Shown piece by piece: positions 23,899-36,100 of a stretch of 64,000 nucleotides of DNA (position 1 is its first letter; the number at the start of each line of letters is the position of its first letter). The stretch is from Chelonoidis abingdonii (lineage: Eukaryota; Chordata; Testudines; Testudinidae): positions 59,844,187 to 59,908,186 of the forward strand of contig NC_133773.1 of assembly GCF_003597395.2 (NCBI RefSeq), written 5' to 3'. Both the position numbers and the translations under genes were made by a program. Below the pieces are notes generated by a model. The model made no database searches. It was not told where the DNA came from and saw only the letters and a program-made list of their open reading frames with translations.

Positions 23899-26800
23899 TG
23901 CTAATAAATATTTGAAGCTTGTTACTTTGAATCTGTCACTGTTGGATTATAATATTCACCCGTGTAGCTGAATGAATATCTACTATACTTGTGTTTATGT
24001 AGCCATGTTTGTAATTGTGACTTGATTGTGCACCTACCAGTGAATAAAAATAAATAATGTATATTAAAAGTAAAATTGCTGCAGTTCTTCATTGCCTTCT
24101 GTGACTTACAGTTGGAAGCCACATAGAAGAGGCAGGCATCTGCATCAGGCTCTGGCTCAAGATCCGTAGCTCCCTGACCAAATACGCAGAGGTGGAGTCT
24201 CACTACCTAATTCGTGCATGACCCCGCCACCAGCAGTGTAGCTGGCTTATGTTGTCATGCATGCTGCCACTGTTGCTGATCATTCCTAATCCATTCAGAG
24301 ATGAGGGAATTCTGTTTTAACAAGCGTTAACCATTACAGAATTTTACGGCCTCCTTCCCAGATAAAAAAATGGATCCCCCAACCTCTCTGATTTGTGCGC
24401 AGAAGGGATCTTTCCATGTAGATCTTCCACTGTAAACAAGGAAGGAGAGTGTCTTGCCTGTGTGGCACCAACACCCCACCCCACATACACACATTTCCCA
24501 TAATCCCACAGAAGTCCCTCCACAGGGTACAGGATCCAGATTTGGGGAGCCTGTTCCCTGGGGTGGGAGCAGGAAGATATGTGGTGTTCTTCTAGCCACC
24601 AATGGTAAATTTTAATGATAAGTTAATGCAGCCTAGACTGCAATACTAGGAAGGAACTCAGAATAGGAGAGGAGGAATAGGGCCTCAGTGTGGATGGCAA
24701 GGTATCTATATCTATGAAATGTGAGGTTTAGGGTCCAATTGTGGGTGAGGGGCAGCTTGTCCCCCCAGACCTGAACTGACAACTCTGAAGGTGTTTTTTG
24801 CAGCTGCTCTTTCACCCAGTGCCACTTCCATATTTTTCTATGGAGGAATGATTCCCCCTCAATGGGAAGGCTTTATGTTAAAGATGGTGGTCTCCTTAAA
24901 AACATATTTTGTATCAAAAGTCTGGGCAAAGAAGCAACTTCTTCCTTTTGGCATATGTATTTATTTAAAAAGAGATAAAAGGAAAATCAGTCCAATCTTA
25001 ATAAAACTACGTTCTGAAATATTCAGTCATTGTGATTTCAGGTGTCATTGCCTTTTCATTTAAACTAAAAGCATCAATATTAAGTACCGGTCAGATAGTC
25101 TCCAGTCAATGACACTAGACATTTATTGGTGTGGTGATAAAGTAAAAATAAATAGGTTTTGTCATTTGGTGAAGGGAGTGTTGTATGACTGAGCTTCATA
25201 ATAGAATCAAACAAATGTTCTAGACTGCATGTTTTAGTGTACTGAGAATCTTGCTGTAAGAGCAACATACCGTTATCGCTGTTTTAGCTGCCATGACAAC
25301 TGCACAGCTTATGAATGCCTTGTTTGAATGATCTTGCAGGCAGCTGAGTCATTGATATTCTGAGTGGCTTTCTACTGCAGGCACTAGAAACCCTTCCTGT
25401 ACATCATCCAATATTTACTATTATCACAGTGGCCAATATACGCAAACTTTATTGTTGGGCAGCTGGACCAGAAGGAAAAAGTCTGTTCTTTAGTAACAGT
25501 AGTTTTTGAGCTCTTTATTACCAGTACAAAATTATTTTGGTCTTGTTAAATGGTTATAGCTCTCCTAGCTGTTGCAGGGTTTGTAATGTTAAAGAAGGAC
25601 TTACTTTTCAGAGCTCTTCCCACTTTTCCTTTCTGTGTTTGTAAATGAACATTGCTTGGAGTTTCCTTCTGTGTTTGTTTTTTAAGAGACCTTGTTCTCT
25701 GTCAAGGCATCCTCTCCTGATATTTGATTGTGTAATGAAGTCCTAATATTTGTATTCATAATACCATAGTCCTTTCCCTGCTAATAGATTGTGTTGCAAT
25801 TAGTGCAATGATTTTATGTCCTAACTTCAGAATCAGGGTGAAGCTAAGCTGTGAAGGGTATGGGGAGACACTTCTTAAAGTGTTGAATTAACAACAGCAT
25901 AAGGAATACAGAAAAATACTAGCCATGTAAACTTCATTTTGTATAAATGTTTGCTCTTAAATCTGTTTCAAAGGCTTTTCCCCCACCACTGTAATACTTA
26001 AGGTTGCTCAGGATAGGCCTAACTCAATTCACATTTAAGTCAGTGATTCCATTGATTTCAGTGGGAGCAGAGACAGGCCAATGCTGAACGCATCTGAAAA
26101 TCGCTTCCTATATTTTCACTTGTTTACTAGATCTGATTATTTTCCTCTGACATTAGGATTCAGGATGTGAGTGAAAGGACAGTATTTAAAATACACGGTA
26201 GCAACTTCTACAGTCCCAGTGACACACATTTATATAAAATGATTATAAGATTATCTAAAGAGAAAACTCTCACGTGGAGTTGCTCCCCACTATAGATAAT
26301 GGTTCAGATCCTTCCCCCCCATTGATATCAACAGGATCTTTACTTTGATAGAAACAGAATTAGACCTAAGGCGCCTGCATCTGCAGAAGAGCCTGTTGTC
26401 CTGTACCTACATTGTCCACATGTATTTCTTGCACTCAAAGTCCTTTTTCTTTCCCTCTGCTTATCAGGATCTGAAAGGGGCACTGCCTGGATACATATTG
26501 CCATTTTCAATGCAATGGGCCATAGCTGAAGATTTGGCAATATTTACTTTACGGGCACACATGCTATTAGTTTTTTTGTACTCTGTACCTCTATTATTGT
26601 ACTCTACAGAATGTTTTGAAATACAGTTTATTTAATACAACACCTTCCACACAAACAGTATTTGAGTTTTTGTGTGGGATTTTTCATACTAAATTGCATT
26701 GTTTAACAAATAGCTGTTTATCTGAAATCTGAACAAGGAATAAAGTGTTTAGTACGAATACTGCTGAGAAATCTTAACTCCCTCAATACCTATCTATAAC

Positions 26801-27317
26801 ACTTTGTTCTTATAGTCAGTGCTTTTCATCTATAAATATCACACCGCTGATACTGAATTTTTTTAAGTACAAAGTTTCACTCGGTCTAACTAGTATTTAT
26901 GATTTGCATATTATTGTATTAGTGAATAGATTTTAGTAAAAAGGAAACAATTTTTAATTTGTTATAACTATTTGATAAAAACATGCTTTAATAATATTTT
27001 ATATTATTAAAATGCCACTCTGAAAACAGAAATGTAGGGATACTTTGGTTATAATGGAAATAATAATGTGAGTAATTTTGGAAGAAGGATTTTCCTGTAA
27101 AGAATTAATTTGGAAATTTTAATATAAATGTCAACTTTGACACTTCAATAATGCCTTGTAGTCATTTCCATCAAAGCCATAAATATTTACACCCAGTTAT
27201 AAATGATTATATGTATGCTAGTGTCAGTGAAGGCTACCTGTTTAAAAATGGCATAGTATTTTACATTTTTGACATTTGAAGTTTTCTGGCTTGTTTACTT
27301 TAAGAATGACTCTACAG

Positions 27318-27639
27318 CAGTGCTTTTCAACTTTTCCAGACTACTGTACTCCTTTCAGGAGTGGGTTTTGTCTTGTGTATGCCCAAGTTTCAGCTCATTT
27401 AAAAACTACTTGCTTACAAAATCAGACATAAAAATACAAAAATGTCACAGCACGCTATTACTGAAAAATTCCTTACTTTCTCATTTTGTCCGTATGAAAT
27501 TTTAGTTTGTACTGACTTCGCTAGTGCTTCTTATGTAGCTTGTTGTGAAACTAGGCAAATATCTAGATGAGTGGATGTACCTCCTGGAAGATCTCTGTCT
27601 ACCCCCAGGGGGACACATACCCCTAGCTGAAAACCACTG
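27318..27639. mobile_element. Non-autonomous hAT transposon beside a DCLK2 exon
   Basis: Ends CAGTGCTTTTCAAC and, inward from the right, CAGTGGTTTTCAGC are inverted repeats. Flanks CTCTACAG (27310-27317) and CTCTATAG (27640-27647) are a 7-of-8 duplication. The 322-bp element ends 186 bp before the exon at 27826, so it may lie near branch-point and splicing-enhancer sequences, though no effect is evident. Confidence 0.85.
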
Positions 27640-27825
27640 CTCTATAGTACTTGAAAACTGGTAAGTGTCTGTCACTGTGGGGAAAAAACATATGATACTC
27701 AGTGTTGTTGTGAGTCACAGAACTGTGAAAAGAAAGCACAAATTTGTTGGATTTTGTTGGCTGTCTAGCTATTGACTTCATCTTGGAAATATTTTGCACA
27801 CTTGTTTACTTATTTTGGCTTTTAG

Positions 27826-27928
27826 GTTACCTGCTTGCAGGACTTTTTTGGAGATGATGATGTTTTCATTGCCTGCGGACCTGAGAAATATCGTTATGCT
27901 CAAGATGACTTTGTACTGGATCATAGTG
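27826..27928 (+). CDS. DCLK2: DCLK2 exon: end of second doublecortin domain
   Basis: This 103-nt exon follows a TTTTAG acceptor and ends at a GTAAGA donor. Frame 0 gives [18 protein letters not shown], then [16 protein letters not shown], ending one base into the next codon. It is the C-terminal part of the second doublecortin (DCX) domain, which binds microtubules; the [14 protein letters not shown] block is nearly invariant in DCX, DCLK1 and DCLK2. The ending VLDHS, rather than the SLDEN of DCX, favours DCLK2, as recalled. Phase 0 to 1 fits the next exon at 30896. It lacks its own start codon because it is internal. A hAT element lies 186 bp upstream. Confidence 0.95.
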
Positions 27929-30895
27929 GTAAGACTGTACTTTAAACCTATTCAATTCTCCTTCCGGATTCAAAAGTGATTTTGGAGAAACTTATTGAAA
28001 TAATTTTTGCTATCAAACATGTTTCTTTAATAAAATTTTCCAAACAATAGTTTAGCACCAGTCCATTTGTCAGAGTGCATTTTGTAAACCTGGTTTATTC
28101 TTCATGGCAATGGACCTTGTACTTAAAAGGATATGGTGAATGGCAGTGAACTTTGAAAAGGGTGCTTTTAATCTGCTCCAAGGGCCTGATCACTGAAGTC
28201 AATAAGAATATTTCCACTGACTTTTGATGGATTCTAACTTGGTCCCCGTGTTCCTGTTTTGAGTATTTTTTCAAAAATCACATCTGTAGCTGCTGTTTGC
28301 AGACCTACAAGAATTATCCCATTCATTCCAAACGTCTATTAAAAACCTACTGCTTAGCCAGTTTATATGAACAGAACTGATTTTATTATTTTATTGTAAA
28401 CTCATAGAGAAGAATGAACTTGTGCACTCATGCTTTCTTTACATCAGTAAATATTTATACCATGGCTCTGTATTAGCTGCTAGAAAGTTGTTTTCCAATA
28501 AAGAGAGAAATCCTATAATGTAAATTCAAAGGTAATTTTAGAATTTCTGCAAAGATTATTCAATTTGGAATCTCAAGTAATATGAAATTATTTATGCTGA
28601 AATTTGAGGCAGATTTACACTATTTATTGCACAGTTTCTCTCACCAGCACATCTCATTATGCATCTTTAATATTAGAAATATTTCAAGTCTCATGGAAAT
28701 GCGGTTATCAGAAACTAGGAGAGTACTGTAGCCAGATCCTGTGTCAGGCTGGCAAAGCTTAGTTTCTAATTATTTTTTCTCCTTCTTGTTGAGTGATCTG
28801 CCTCCTTGGTTCTTCCAGTGTATCGACACTGGTTCAGCTACTGAACCAAATAACCCTCCCTTGAATGAAAATACTTATGATGAGAGGATGCTTGGCATTG
28901 GTCTCCTTATGAAATGCCTACAGATCATTCAGGGAGTGTTTTAGGCTGTGTGAAAAAAACTTTTTCCCTCTCTCTCAATTTGTTCGTTTTTTCTATAAAC
29001 ACCAGAATTATTTTTGACAAAAATGAAAATGTTATTGTTGCGGGGAACAAATTGCAACCAGCTCTAATCTGGTGGCCTTTCTCATCAGCTGTGCTCCCAG
29101 ACCTATGTGAGACTGAGCAGGCTGCACTGATAATACAAAAAGCCTGAAGACGATGTCAAGATCTAAAAGGGTTTCCTCATTCCCACCCCCCAACTGTTAG
29201 TCTTACTTTATCTCAGTTTCATCTAATGCATTCATTCTATTTCTCCTTGCTTTCCATTTCTATTTCTCCCTCTCCTCTGAATCCATTAGGACTTGTCTGG
29301 GCTTGGATTTGGGAAGTATTAGCTAACATGTATTAACAGCCTAGTGTAGACAGGGCTGCATGCCTTTAACGTGAATTGAACAGGTCGAGCTTGAAGCTTT
29401 AACTTCACACAGGCCTGAGAGGAGAGCTGACATGTTAACTAATATCTTCCAAATCATAGTCTAGACAAGGCCATAGTTTACGTTCCAGTCCCAGTCCATC
29501 AGTTCTCCCTCTCCCGAGTACCTCTGGACTATCTGAGTTGGGCTCTTTGCTTAGAAGCTGCAGTAACTCTGGGAGTCTCAATGGAAGAGAAGGGTAGCTC
29601 AAGGTCAGCAATAGCACTGAAGAGTCTGGTGTGCGGGCTGGGGGGGCAGTCACTAATCCTGTCCACTATTGGTAGCTGGTCAAATGCTGGAGATTTGGCA
29701 GGAGTCTGAGAATAGACCCAAAAGCTGGAGGTTAGTAGTCCGGTGTTAGAACTAAGTGACTGTGTCTCCCTTGAAGCAAGTGGTGGAAAGAGTATAGGGA
29801 TCCTAGTCTAAGCCTTGCCGCCCTTGCCTGGAGCATGTAAAGGGAAGCAGTTAAAGTCATGGAGAATTAGATCGGTGTGGACAATCTTAATTGGTTTGGA
29901 GAGAAGTAGAATAGCCTGAGGATGGTAAAATGGGGGCACAGAGAAATGAAGAGGGCAGGAAGGTTTGAATTGATTTGGTAATAGAGGAGGAAGATTGTTT
30001 GGCATAAGCAGGGTTGAATTTGTTTCATGGGGATTTGAATCATTTTGTATTTGATTTTTATAAATTGACCCAGTGGCATGTGTGAATTCATTTGTTGATG
30101 GGTTAGGTTGAATGGATGGCGTTGGTGGGAAATGGGGAGGAAAATTGGTCTAACTGAGAGAGATGGTGAAAGTTTAGTAATGGGTGTTAACTGCAGGAAT
30201 GAAAAACTTCCCAAGAAGGCAATGTGTTTGTGAATATTGGTTCCTTTCGTCTTTGGCTTCCCTTTTATTAATAGATGTATGTGATAGGTGGGAGGGAGAA
30301 GATAACTTTATTGACTCTGCCCTTTGGTGCCCACAGGCATTTGTCACTTCCTCTGAAAATTGGTAGGAATGGCACTGTACTTCTGGCAAAAATAACCCAA
30401 CGGTCTTAGAGTTAGGCTAAAATGAAATTGGCTTGAAGAGGCAGAAGGTGCAGGTTTCAGTCCAGTTAACAAGATTTCCAGTGTGTCAACATGTGCTCCA
30501 GCATGTGTGATGCTGCATTATATAGAACTGTCATTACAAACTACAGAGGTTGGTGAGGCATCAGAAGAACCCGTGTACCACTTCATCCACTTCACTGTCT
30601 CACATTTGTCTAAATACAAATTTGAATTGTACTATGAATCCAACTTCAAGGCATGGAGAAATACTGCATTCAGGATAAATATTTCAGTATTTGGCCAGCT
30701 CAAAACAGAATTTATTCAGTATGTGGGTTAAAGTTTTTTTGGATTCTTCTATAAATTAATTTTATTTAGTTTGGCAGAAATGTTTGGAAAATGTCAGTTT
30801 GTTTCGTGGGCAATAAACAGCTACCGTAGGTGGTCTGATTTAGAATTGAATCCGTACACTTAAATATTTTCCAAACTCCATCTGTTTCCTTCCAG
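27929..30895 (+). other. DCLK2: DCLK2 intron
   Basis: The intron runs from GTAAGA to a pyrimidine-rich acceptor, CTGTTTCCTTCCAG. Its 3 kb hold a foldback repeat at 29288-29471 and otherwise unassigned AT-rich sequence. Confidence 0.85.
29288..29471. repeat. Foldback MITE-like repeat
   Basis: About 42 bp at the left (AGGACTTGTCTGGGCTTGG ... TTAGCTAACATG) is imperfectly complementary to the right end (CATGTTAACTAATATCTTCC ... GTCTAGACAAGGCC). Inner GTGTAGACAGGGC also fits the family. It is a small non-autonomous DNA element; flanking CCATTA and CCATAG may be a partial target duplication. Confidence 0.6.
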
Positions 30896-31000
30896 AATGT
30901 CGTGTTATGAAGTCGTCATATTCCCATTCACCTGGTACACCAAGACAATCTGGATCCAAAAGCCCAGGACCCTCACGTCGAAGCAAATCACCTGCTTCAG
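30896..31000 (+). CDS. DCLK2: DCLK2 exon: Ser/Pro-rich linker, first part
   Basis: This 105-nt exon (phase 1 to 1) follows TCCTTCCAG and ends at GTACAA. Joined to the G left by the previous exon it reads ECRVMKSSYSHSPGTPRQ, then SGSKSPGPSRRSKSPAS. It starts the flexible linker between the doublecortin domains and the kinase, dense in Ser-Pro and Arg-Ser sites suited to phosphorylation by proline-directed kinases. GSKSPGPSRRSKSPAS is characteristic of DCLK proteins. The donor is weaker than its neighbours (GTACAA). Because the exon is phase 1-1, its own skipping would keep frame. Confidence 0.95.
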
Positions 31001-32503
31001 GTACAATTATAAGGAAATAGCTGAATATTCAGAGCATATGAAACTTGTAATTTGTTAAATGGACTGATAAAGTGGAAATGTCATGTATTTGGTGATGAAG
31101 AACCTCAAATGCCAAGTTATACCACATAGATTTTATACACTGAAATGCATTTATTCTGCACCCTGCAAAGAAAAGAGATTCTTTTTCATTATAAGCCAAA
31201 AAGGTTTGAATTTGTGAATGTTTACAGTTGCTTGTGCTAATTGTACATTTGAGGACAAATTTTCAGCATGGGGTTGGATTTGCTGAAGACCCCTTTTAAC
31301 TGAAATGGGATCGTCTGGTTAAATCCTCATTCATTACATTAAATATATACCCTTCTGTGTTTTGAATTTAGGATTTTTCCCCTTTCATATATTGAACACT
31401 GTCAAAATATAGTAGTTTGCTTCTTTGAGCTGTTGTAAGCTGCCTTGTGAAATTGCAGAAACACCTTTTCCTCTCATTTTATAGTAATGTCCAAATTGTC
31501 TCTTCTGCTGCTAGTCTTACTGAAAAGCACATTTCCAAGCATTGGGTATTTTTACTTGAAAATGAGAAAAATGGGAAAATGTTTGCTTTTACTTTTTACC
31601 TCACAAATTATTGTGGTTTTCCCTCATCCCCACCCCAAATACAGCAAAACTCAAATGGTTTTTCTCTCCACTATGGAAGAGTGACACTGACATTGAGCCA
31701 TTGAATATTAAAATATAGTGCCATGTTCTGATTGTGTTTATATGTGCTGCTCCTGTGTGCGTATCAAAGCCAGAATATGATCCTATTTTATTATTTTCAA
31801 GTCAATATTTACTGCCTTGCTAGAGTGATTTTCATTGTCCTTTTGTGTCTTTGTGTCACAAGTAAAAGTAGGATTTTTTTTAGTTTCAGAGAACAACTGT
31901 AATCATAAGAAAAGAAATGGCAGTACGTAAAAGGCTGATTTCACAACTGATATACACATACATCGTGCAAGCCTGTCAACTTCATTGGGATTGCATGGGG
32001 TGTAACTCTTCAATTAATTTAGTTCAATGTAGTGATTAGTACTAATATTTTCATTTTATGATTTATTTATACTCTAGTAAAGCTCAGAATGTGCTAAGCA
32101 ATGTCCACGTATCCAAGTAGACAGGTCATGCACCGGAGTTTTCAGTCTAAAACTTTATTCTGCTCAAACTTTTACATGAAAACGAAGTAAAAATTTCAAA
32201 GGTGCTTAAGTGGTTGAGGTGCCAAATGTCCTGTTTTCAAAAGTGACTTAGGAGCCTCAGTCCTATTGAATGTCTTTAATGGGACTCTAGGTTCTGAAAT
32301 CATGATTTGAACTTGGGCACCTTAATCACTTAGGTGATTTGAGGATTTTACCCCAAATTGTTTGGTATTTATGCTTATACTTACCATACATTCTCTTTCA
32401 GTTTTTGGTGGTGGTTGTTGCTTGTGCATTTACCCTTTGTGTGTATGCTGAGTAACTTCTCTCCTTAATGTCTTTCTCCTTTGTGTCGAATGAATGAGTG
32501 CAG
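31001..32503 (+). other. DCLK2: DCLK2 intron
   Basis: About 1.5 kb with no coding reading. A degenerate repeat containing AAGTGACTTAGGAGCC lies near 32195-32345. The acceptor before the next exon (GAATGAATGAGTGCAG) has a poor pyrimidine tract close to the AG. Confidence 0.8.
32195..32345. repeat. Old interspersed repeat (cctaagtgacttagg family)
   Basis: It contains TTTTCAAAAGTGACTTAGGAG and CTTAATCACTTAGGTGATTTGA. The same type of text occurs at 62505-62640. It is a diverged palindromic family, and the assignment is by resemblance only. Confidence 0.4.
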
Positions 32504-32554
32504 TAAAGAGGGGTGGCCACTACTCCAGTGCTTATTCTACAGCAAAATCCCCAG
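32504..32554 (+). CDS. DCLK2: DCLK2 candidate cassette exon in the linker
   Basis: The 51-nt segment lies between a CAG acceptor and a GTGAGC donor. With the G left by the exon at 30896 it reads VKRGGHYSSAYSTAKSP and again leaves one base, so it is phase 1 to 1 and a multiple of three. The protein can therefore include or skip these 17 residues without changing frame. The peptide is Ser/Tyr-rich like the rest of the linker, and I recall a similar insertion in some mammalian DCLK2 isoforms. The acceptor is weak, with purines near the AG, as expected for an alternative exon. Retention of an open frame and both splice sites supports it as real. Confidence 0.8.
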
Positions 32555-35500
32555 GTGAGCCATTATTATTATGGCTTTATCTCACCATCATGCCTCTTAC
32601 CTTTCCATTTACCCTTCTCTCCATTTCCATGAATGTATTACAGTTTGCCACACACATTTTGTGCTCTGGAAAACCAAAGCACGTTGGATCTATCCTACTT
32701 GTTACTGTAGGTCTTTGAGTGGGCAAGAGATTGAGAGTGTGAGTGATTCTTGTAACTGCCAGACATCTGCAGACAGTGCAGTAAAATTAGATTTATTAAG
32801 GTATAATTTGACTACATATAGAGAAGCAGCCTTCCAAGCCATGAATGTATATAGTCATTCTAGAGTGTGTGATGATGAGAAATTTTAACCAACACCACCA
32901 GACAAGATTAGCTGGAGCTGAGACTGAGAATTGCTGAAAATGTTCTGAATTTAGCTACAATGTGGGACTGATTTGCCACTAACTTACATCAGAACAAGTC
33001 AGGCCCTATATGTTTTCCAACTTTTTGTGAAGCAAATGAAATAAATATAGTTTTTCTTGGATCTCTGCCATTTAAGTCCTAGATCTGCAATCTGACAATG
33101 TCTTTATGTAGAAAAATGGGTCAGCTGTGTCCTAAAAAAAACAAAACAAAAAAAAACAAAACCCAACCACCTCCACTCCCCACGTAAATATATGTATTCT
33201 TAATTGGCAAGTGGCTTACAATATGGGACCACACTGGAAATTCAAATTTAAAAAATCTTTTATATACTAATGAATTGTGGCATTGCATATTCCATTTAAG
33301 GAACTGGGGAAAAGGAAATGTATTTATTTGTATTATAACTCATACTCAAAATGTGCTTGCTGCTGCCACACATCATATAGAAAGACACAAACCCTGCTCC
33401 TAAAGCGCCTACAAATGGAGAACTGATTTAGAAAGGAAAAGCTTTCTGTGTACACACAGCAATCAGCAGCAACAAACAAGTTAGAAATACATAAAAGAAT
33501 GACTGACTCTTTTTATTTAGAATGTCAGAGGAAGGTATTGCAGTTTCAATTGGCAGCTGCTTTCCTCCTTTTCCTTAAAGTCCGTCCATGTGGCCTCTCC
33601 ACTTCTTGGGACCTAACGGGGCTCAGCCTATCCCAGGATTGGGCCCTACGGATCTGTTCTCACTACAGTAACAACTATGTTGTAGCACTCTTCCAGAGTG
33701 ATTGCAGAAAACATGGTTATCCGCAGGTCAGTCTCTTCTTGTGTTATCTACAGCACAATATTGTGTAGCAACTAAACATCTCTGGGCACCTATCCTACAC
33801 TGCCTCTGCAAGGGATTAGAGTTAGGAGAGAGCAGCATGCAGAACAACGCCAGCAGCCCAAGGGGCAGTGTATTCTGGGATGTCTTACTTCACAGGTTGC
33901 TGGGAGGAAGGAAAACCAGTTGGCCAAATCATTGCACAGATCTGGTTAAGGGTCCTTTCCACACCTAACCTGAGTTTTATGAATGAGTTAGAGGGAGACA
34001 ACCATGTCCCGGCCTAGGCCTCTGACAATCGCAAAATATGGTCAGCTGTCACAGTGACTAAGTGTTTACCATGTTGTGCATGTAATGGTTGAGACACAAA
34101 TATGGTACTAACTGGTTACAAACGTAGGTAAAAGTTATCACATAGGCAGGGCTACCCAAACATACCAAGGCAGGCACAAGATTGTGAGCTTCCTATGAAC
34201 TATGTAAAAAAGTGACAATTTCTGCTCCTATAGCACTACTTAGCTGATTTCAGGCAAAATTCTCTAGACAACTTTATTTTATGTTTACAGGCTGGTTTTT
34301 TTGTTTTGTTTTACTGATAGAATTTTAAAATTGAAGTTCTGATATGGCTTTCCAGGAAGTACAATATAAAATAATAACTAACACTTAAGTCTTTTCATGC
34401 AATTTATGAAGTTAAGGAAGCTTTATTACCCCCATTTTACTGAAGGGATGTCTGAGTAACCGAGAGAGAGGAGATCTTCCCAAGAGCCTAAGGGACATTC
34501 AGTGGGTCTTGTGTTCCATGTAGATGTTTTTGAAAATCTTCAGAGTGATTTGTCCAGGGTCATAAGGTGCTCAGTCCTACTCTTTTATTAAAGCCAGTGG
34601 TAAAACTTTCATTGATGTTAGCAATGTAGGATCAACCCCTTAGTGATTCGATAGCAGAGCCAGCAATAGAACTGGGATGGTCATCAGATTCCAGGAAGAC
34701 TGATCCCCTAGATAAATGGTGCTTAATTTTTAACCTAGCATCATGCACATTAGGGAGGATCATTTGTTAAGACTGTGGAGCTGCTGTGTAGTCACAGTAA
34801 CCGCTGAGATCACAACTGTTCAAGCATTACAAAATAAAGTAGAGCTGTGTAGGAAGACTACTCAGTTCCCAGAGAAGGTCAGTATTGTATGTTGGTTGGC
34901 ATTTGCACAGCAAAAAAACAATGGTGGTGCTTAAAAGAGTAGTGCATAACCCATTAGAGAAATTCTTCACACATCTGAAAAAGTGTAGGTGGTTACTTGT
35001 GTTTCCATGGAAACAAAATGTCTTGCTGGCAGGTTGTTGTTTTTCTTAAAGGAGAAACTTCCTCCCACTGTGAAGTGGTGTTCTTTGGGGCTTTTTTGCT
35101 CTTTAGTTTCCTGATCAGTTTTCCTTCTCCTCAGGCAAGTAAGGATTGGATGCAGAAGCAATACAGTGCATCATTTAATAGAGACTTCTTTGGTCAATCT
35201 TATGAATGACACTGATTTAGCCCTTTTTTGGAAGAATGTAGGACTGAGCTAACTGCCCCTCAAGCCAATAGGAGTACAGTGGAGGCTTTATTAGGCTATG
35301 AATAATTAAAGGGGTTAAAATGTGTAGGTTCTTGACATCAGGGGTTGTGGGGAGGGAGATTTTTTTCTGTCCTCTGAGAATTTTTTCATTGATGCTTATA
35401 ATAACTTCTTGAAAGTTCAAAATTGAAATGTTAATTTTTTTGAAAATGTTTTTCCTACACACAATGCTGTATTATTAAGGGTTCAGTTGAGAACCTATAG

Positions 35501-36005
35501 TCTAGTACAATTTGGTCCCCAAAACACACAAATTTTATTTTAAATGAAAACACAAATCACCTATAAAGTATTAAGTTGACTTTGCAAATGGGGAAGAGGA
35601 AAAGGGAGGTCAAATTTTGGCAACCTGAATTGTATCTCTTTTAATATTTTGTTATGATATCTCAATGAATTATGCAACTTAAAGACCCAATCCTCCTATC
35701 TTTGTGTACCCAAACCTCCCACTGGCAACAGGCAGACTGGCTCTCGTGAAACTGGAATAGAAATGCAATGTTTTGTATGTGCAAAGGATGCAGCCAATTT
35801 CTGACCAATGGGAGTTTGAGTGAGCAAAGGATACAGTACTGGACTTCAAGATTCTTTCTGAGATGTTAGGGTTGGCCTGTTTGGTCTTTATGTGAGTAAA
35901 CTCAGATAATACCTCAGAGAGCCACATTATATTGCAACAGGCATTTGCATTTTAATCTTTTAATAATCGTTTCTTCCTCTTGGTTGCCTTTGTTGCTCTG
36001 GACAG
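32555..36005 (+). other. DCLK2: DCLK2 intron
   Basis: About 3.4 kb. A diverged MIR-like fragment lies near 34400-34720. No other feature could be supported. The acceptor TTGTTGCTCTGGACAG precedes the next exon. Confidence 0.8.
34400..34720 (+). repeat. Diverged MIR-like SINE
   Basis: TTATTACCCCCATTTTACTG, followed later by GCAGAGCCAGCAATAGAACTGG, follows the MIR order (attatccccattttacag ... gcagagctgggattcgaac). It is old and has been lengthened by other sequence. Confidence 0.45.
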
Positions 36006-36100
36006 TCAGTGGAACACCCAGCAGCCAGATATCCACTCCAAAATCTACCAAGTCCTCCAGCTCTTCACCAACCAGCCCGGGGAGCTTTCGTGGACTCAAG
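36006..36100 (+). CDS. DCLK2: DCLK2 exon: Ser-rich linker, middle
   Basis: This 95-nt exon (phase 1 to 0) ends at a strong GTAGGT donor. Its frame reads VSGTPSSQISTPKSTKSS, then SSSPTSPGSFRGLK. SSQxSTPKSTKSSSSSPTSPGSFRGLK is a DCLK2-specific stretch; the DCLK1 equivalent has a GSQLSTPRSGKSPSPSP-like text. It can be spliced directly to 30896-31000 or through the 51-nt cassette, since both leave one base. The Ser/Thr-Pro clusters are probable phosphorylation sites in the disordered linker, a region known in DCLK proteins to regulate microtubule binding and to be cut by proteases. Confidence 0.95.

Larger units (their letters stand above)
1..27825 (+). other. DCLK2: DCLK2 intron upstream of the first visible exon
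   Basis: No convincing host exon was found before 27826. In particular, the large exon for the first doublecortin domain and the exon that should precede the one at 27826 are absent, so this is the 3' part of a long intron. It holds the CR1 fragment at the left edge, the gypsy element at 3185-8907, an LTR-like repeat near 11.2-12.3 kb and hAT elements at 16488, 21338, 23610 and 27318. Stretches 231-2700, 8908-10930, 12535-15900, 17243-19760, 22130-23600 and 23907-27300 show only AT-rich sequence, homopolymer runs and faint repeat traces. A (CA)n run lies at about 18053-18069 and a 35-bp poly-T at about 12500. Confidence 0.75.

Noticed and set aside
32460..32504. An earlier acceptor or a start codon (ATGAGTGCAG) making a new first exon
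   Set aside because: The ATG would overlap the acceptor, and the following bases TAAAGAGG read in frame with the known linker only when spliced at 32504.
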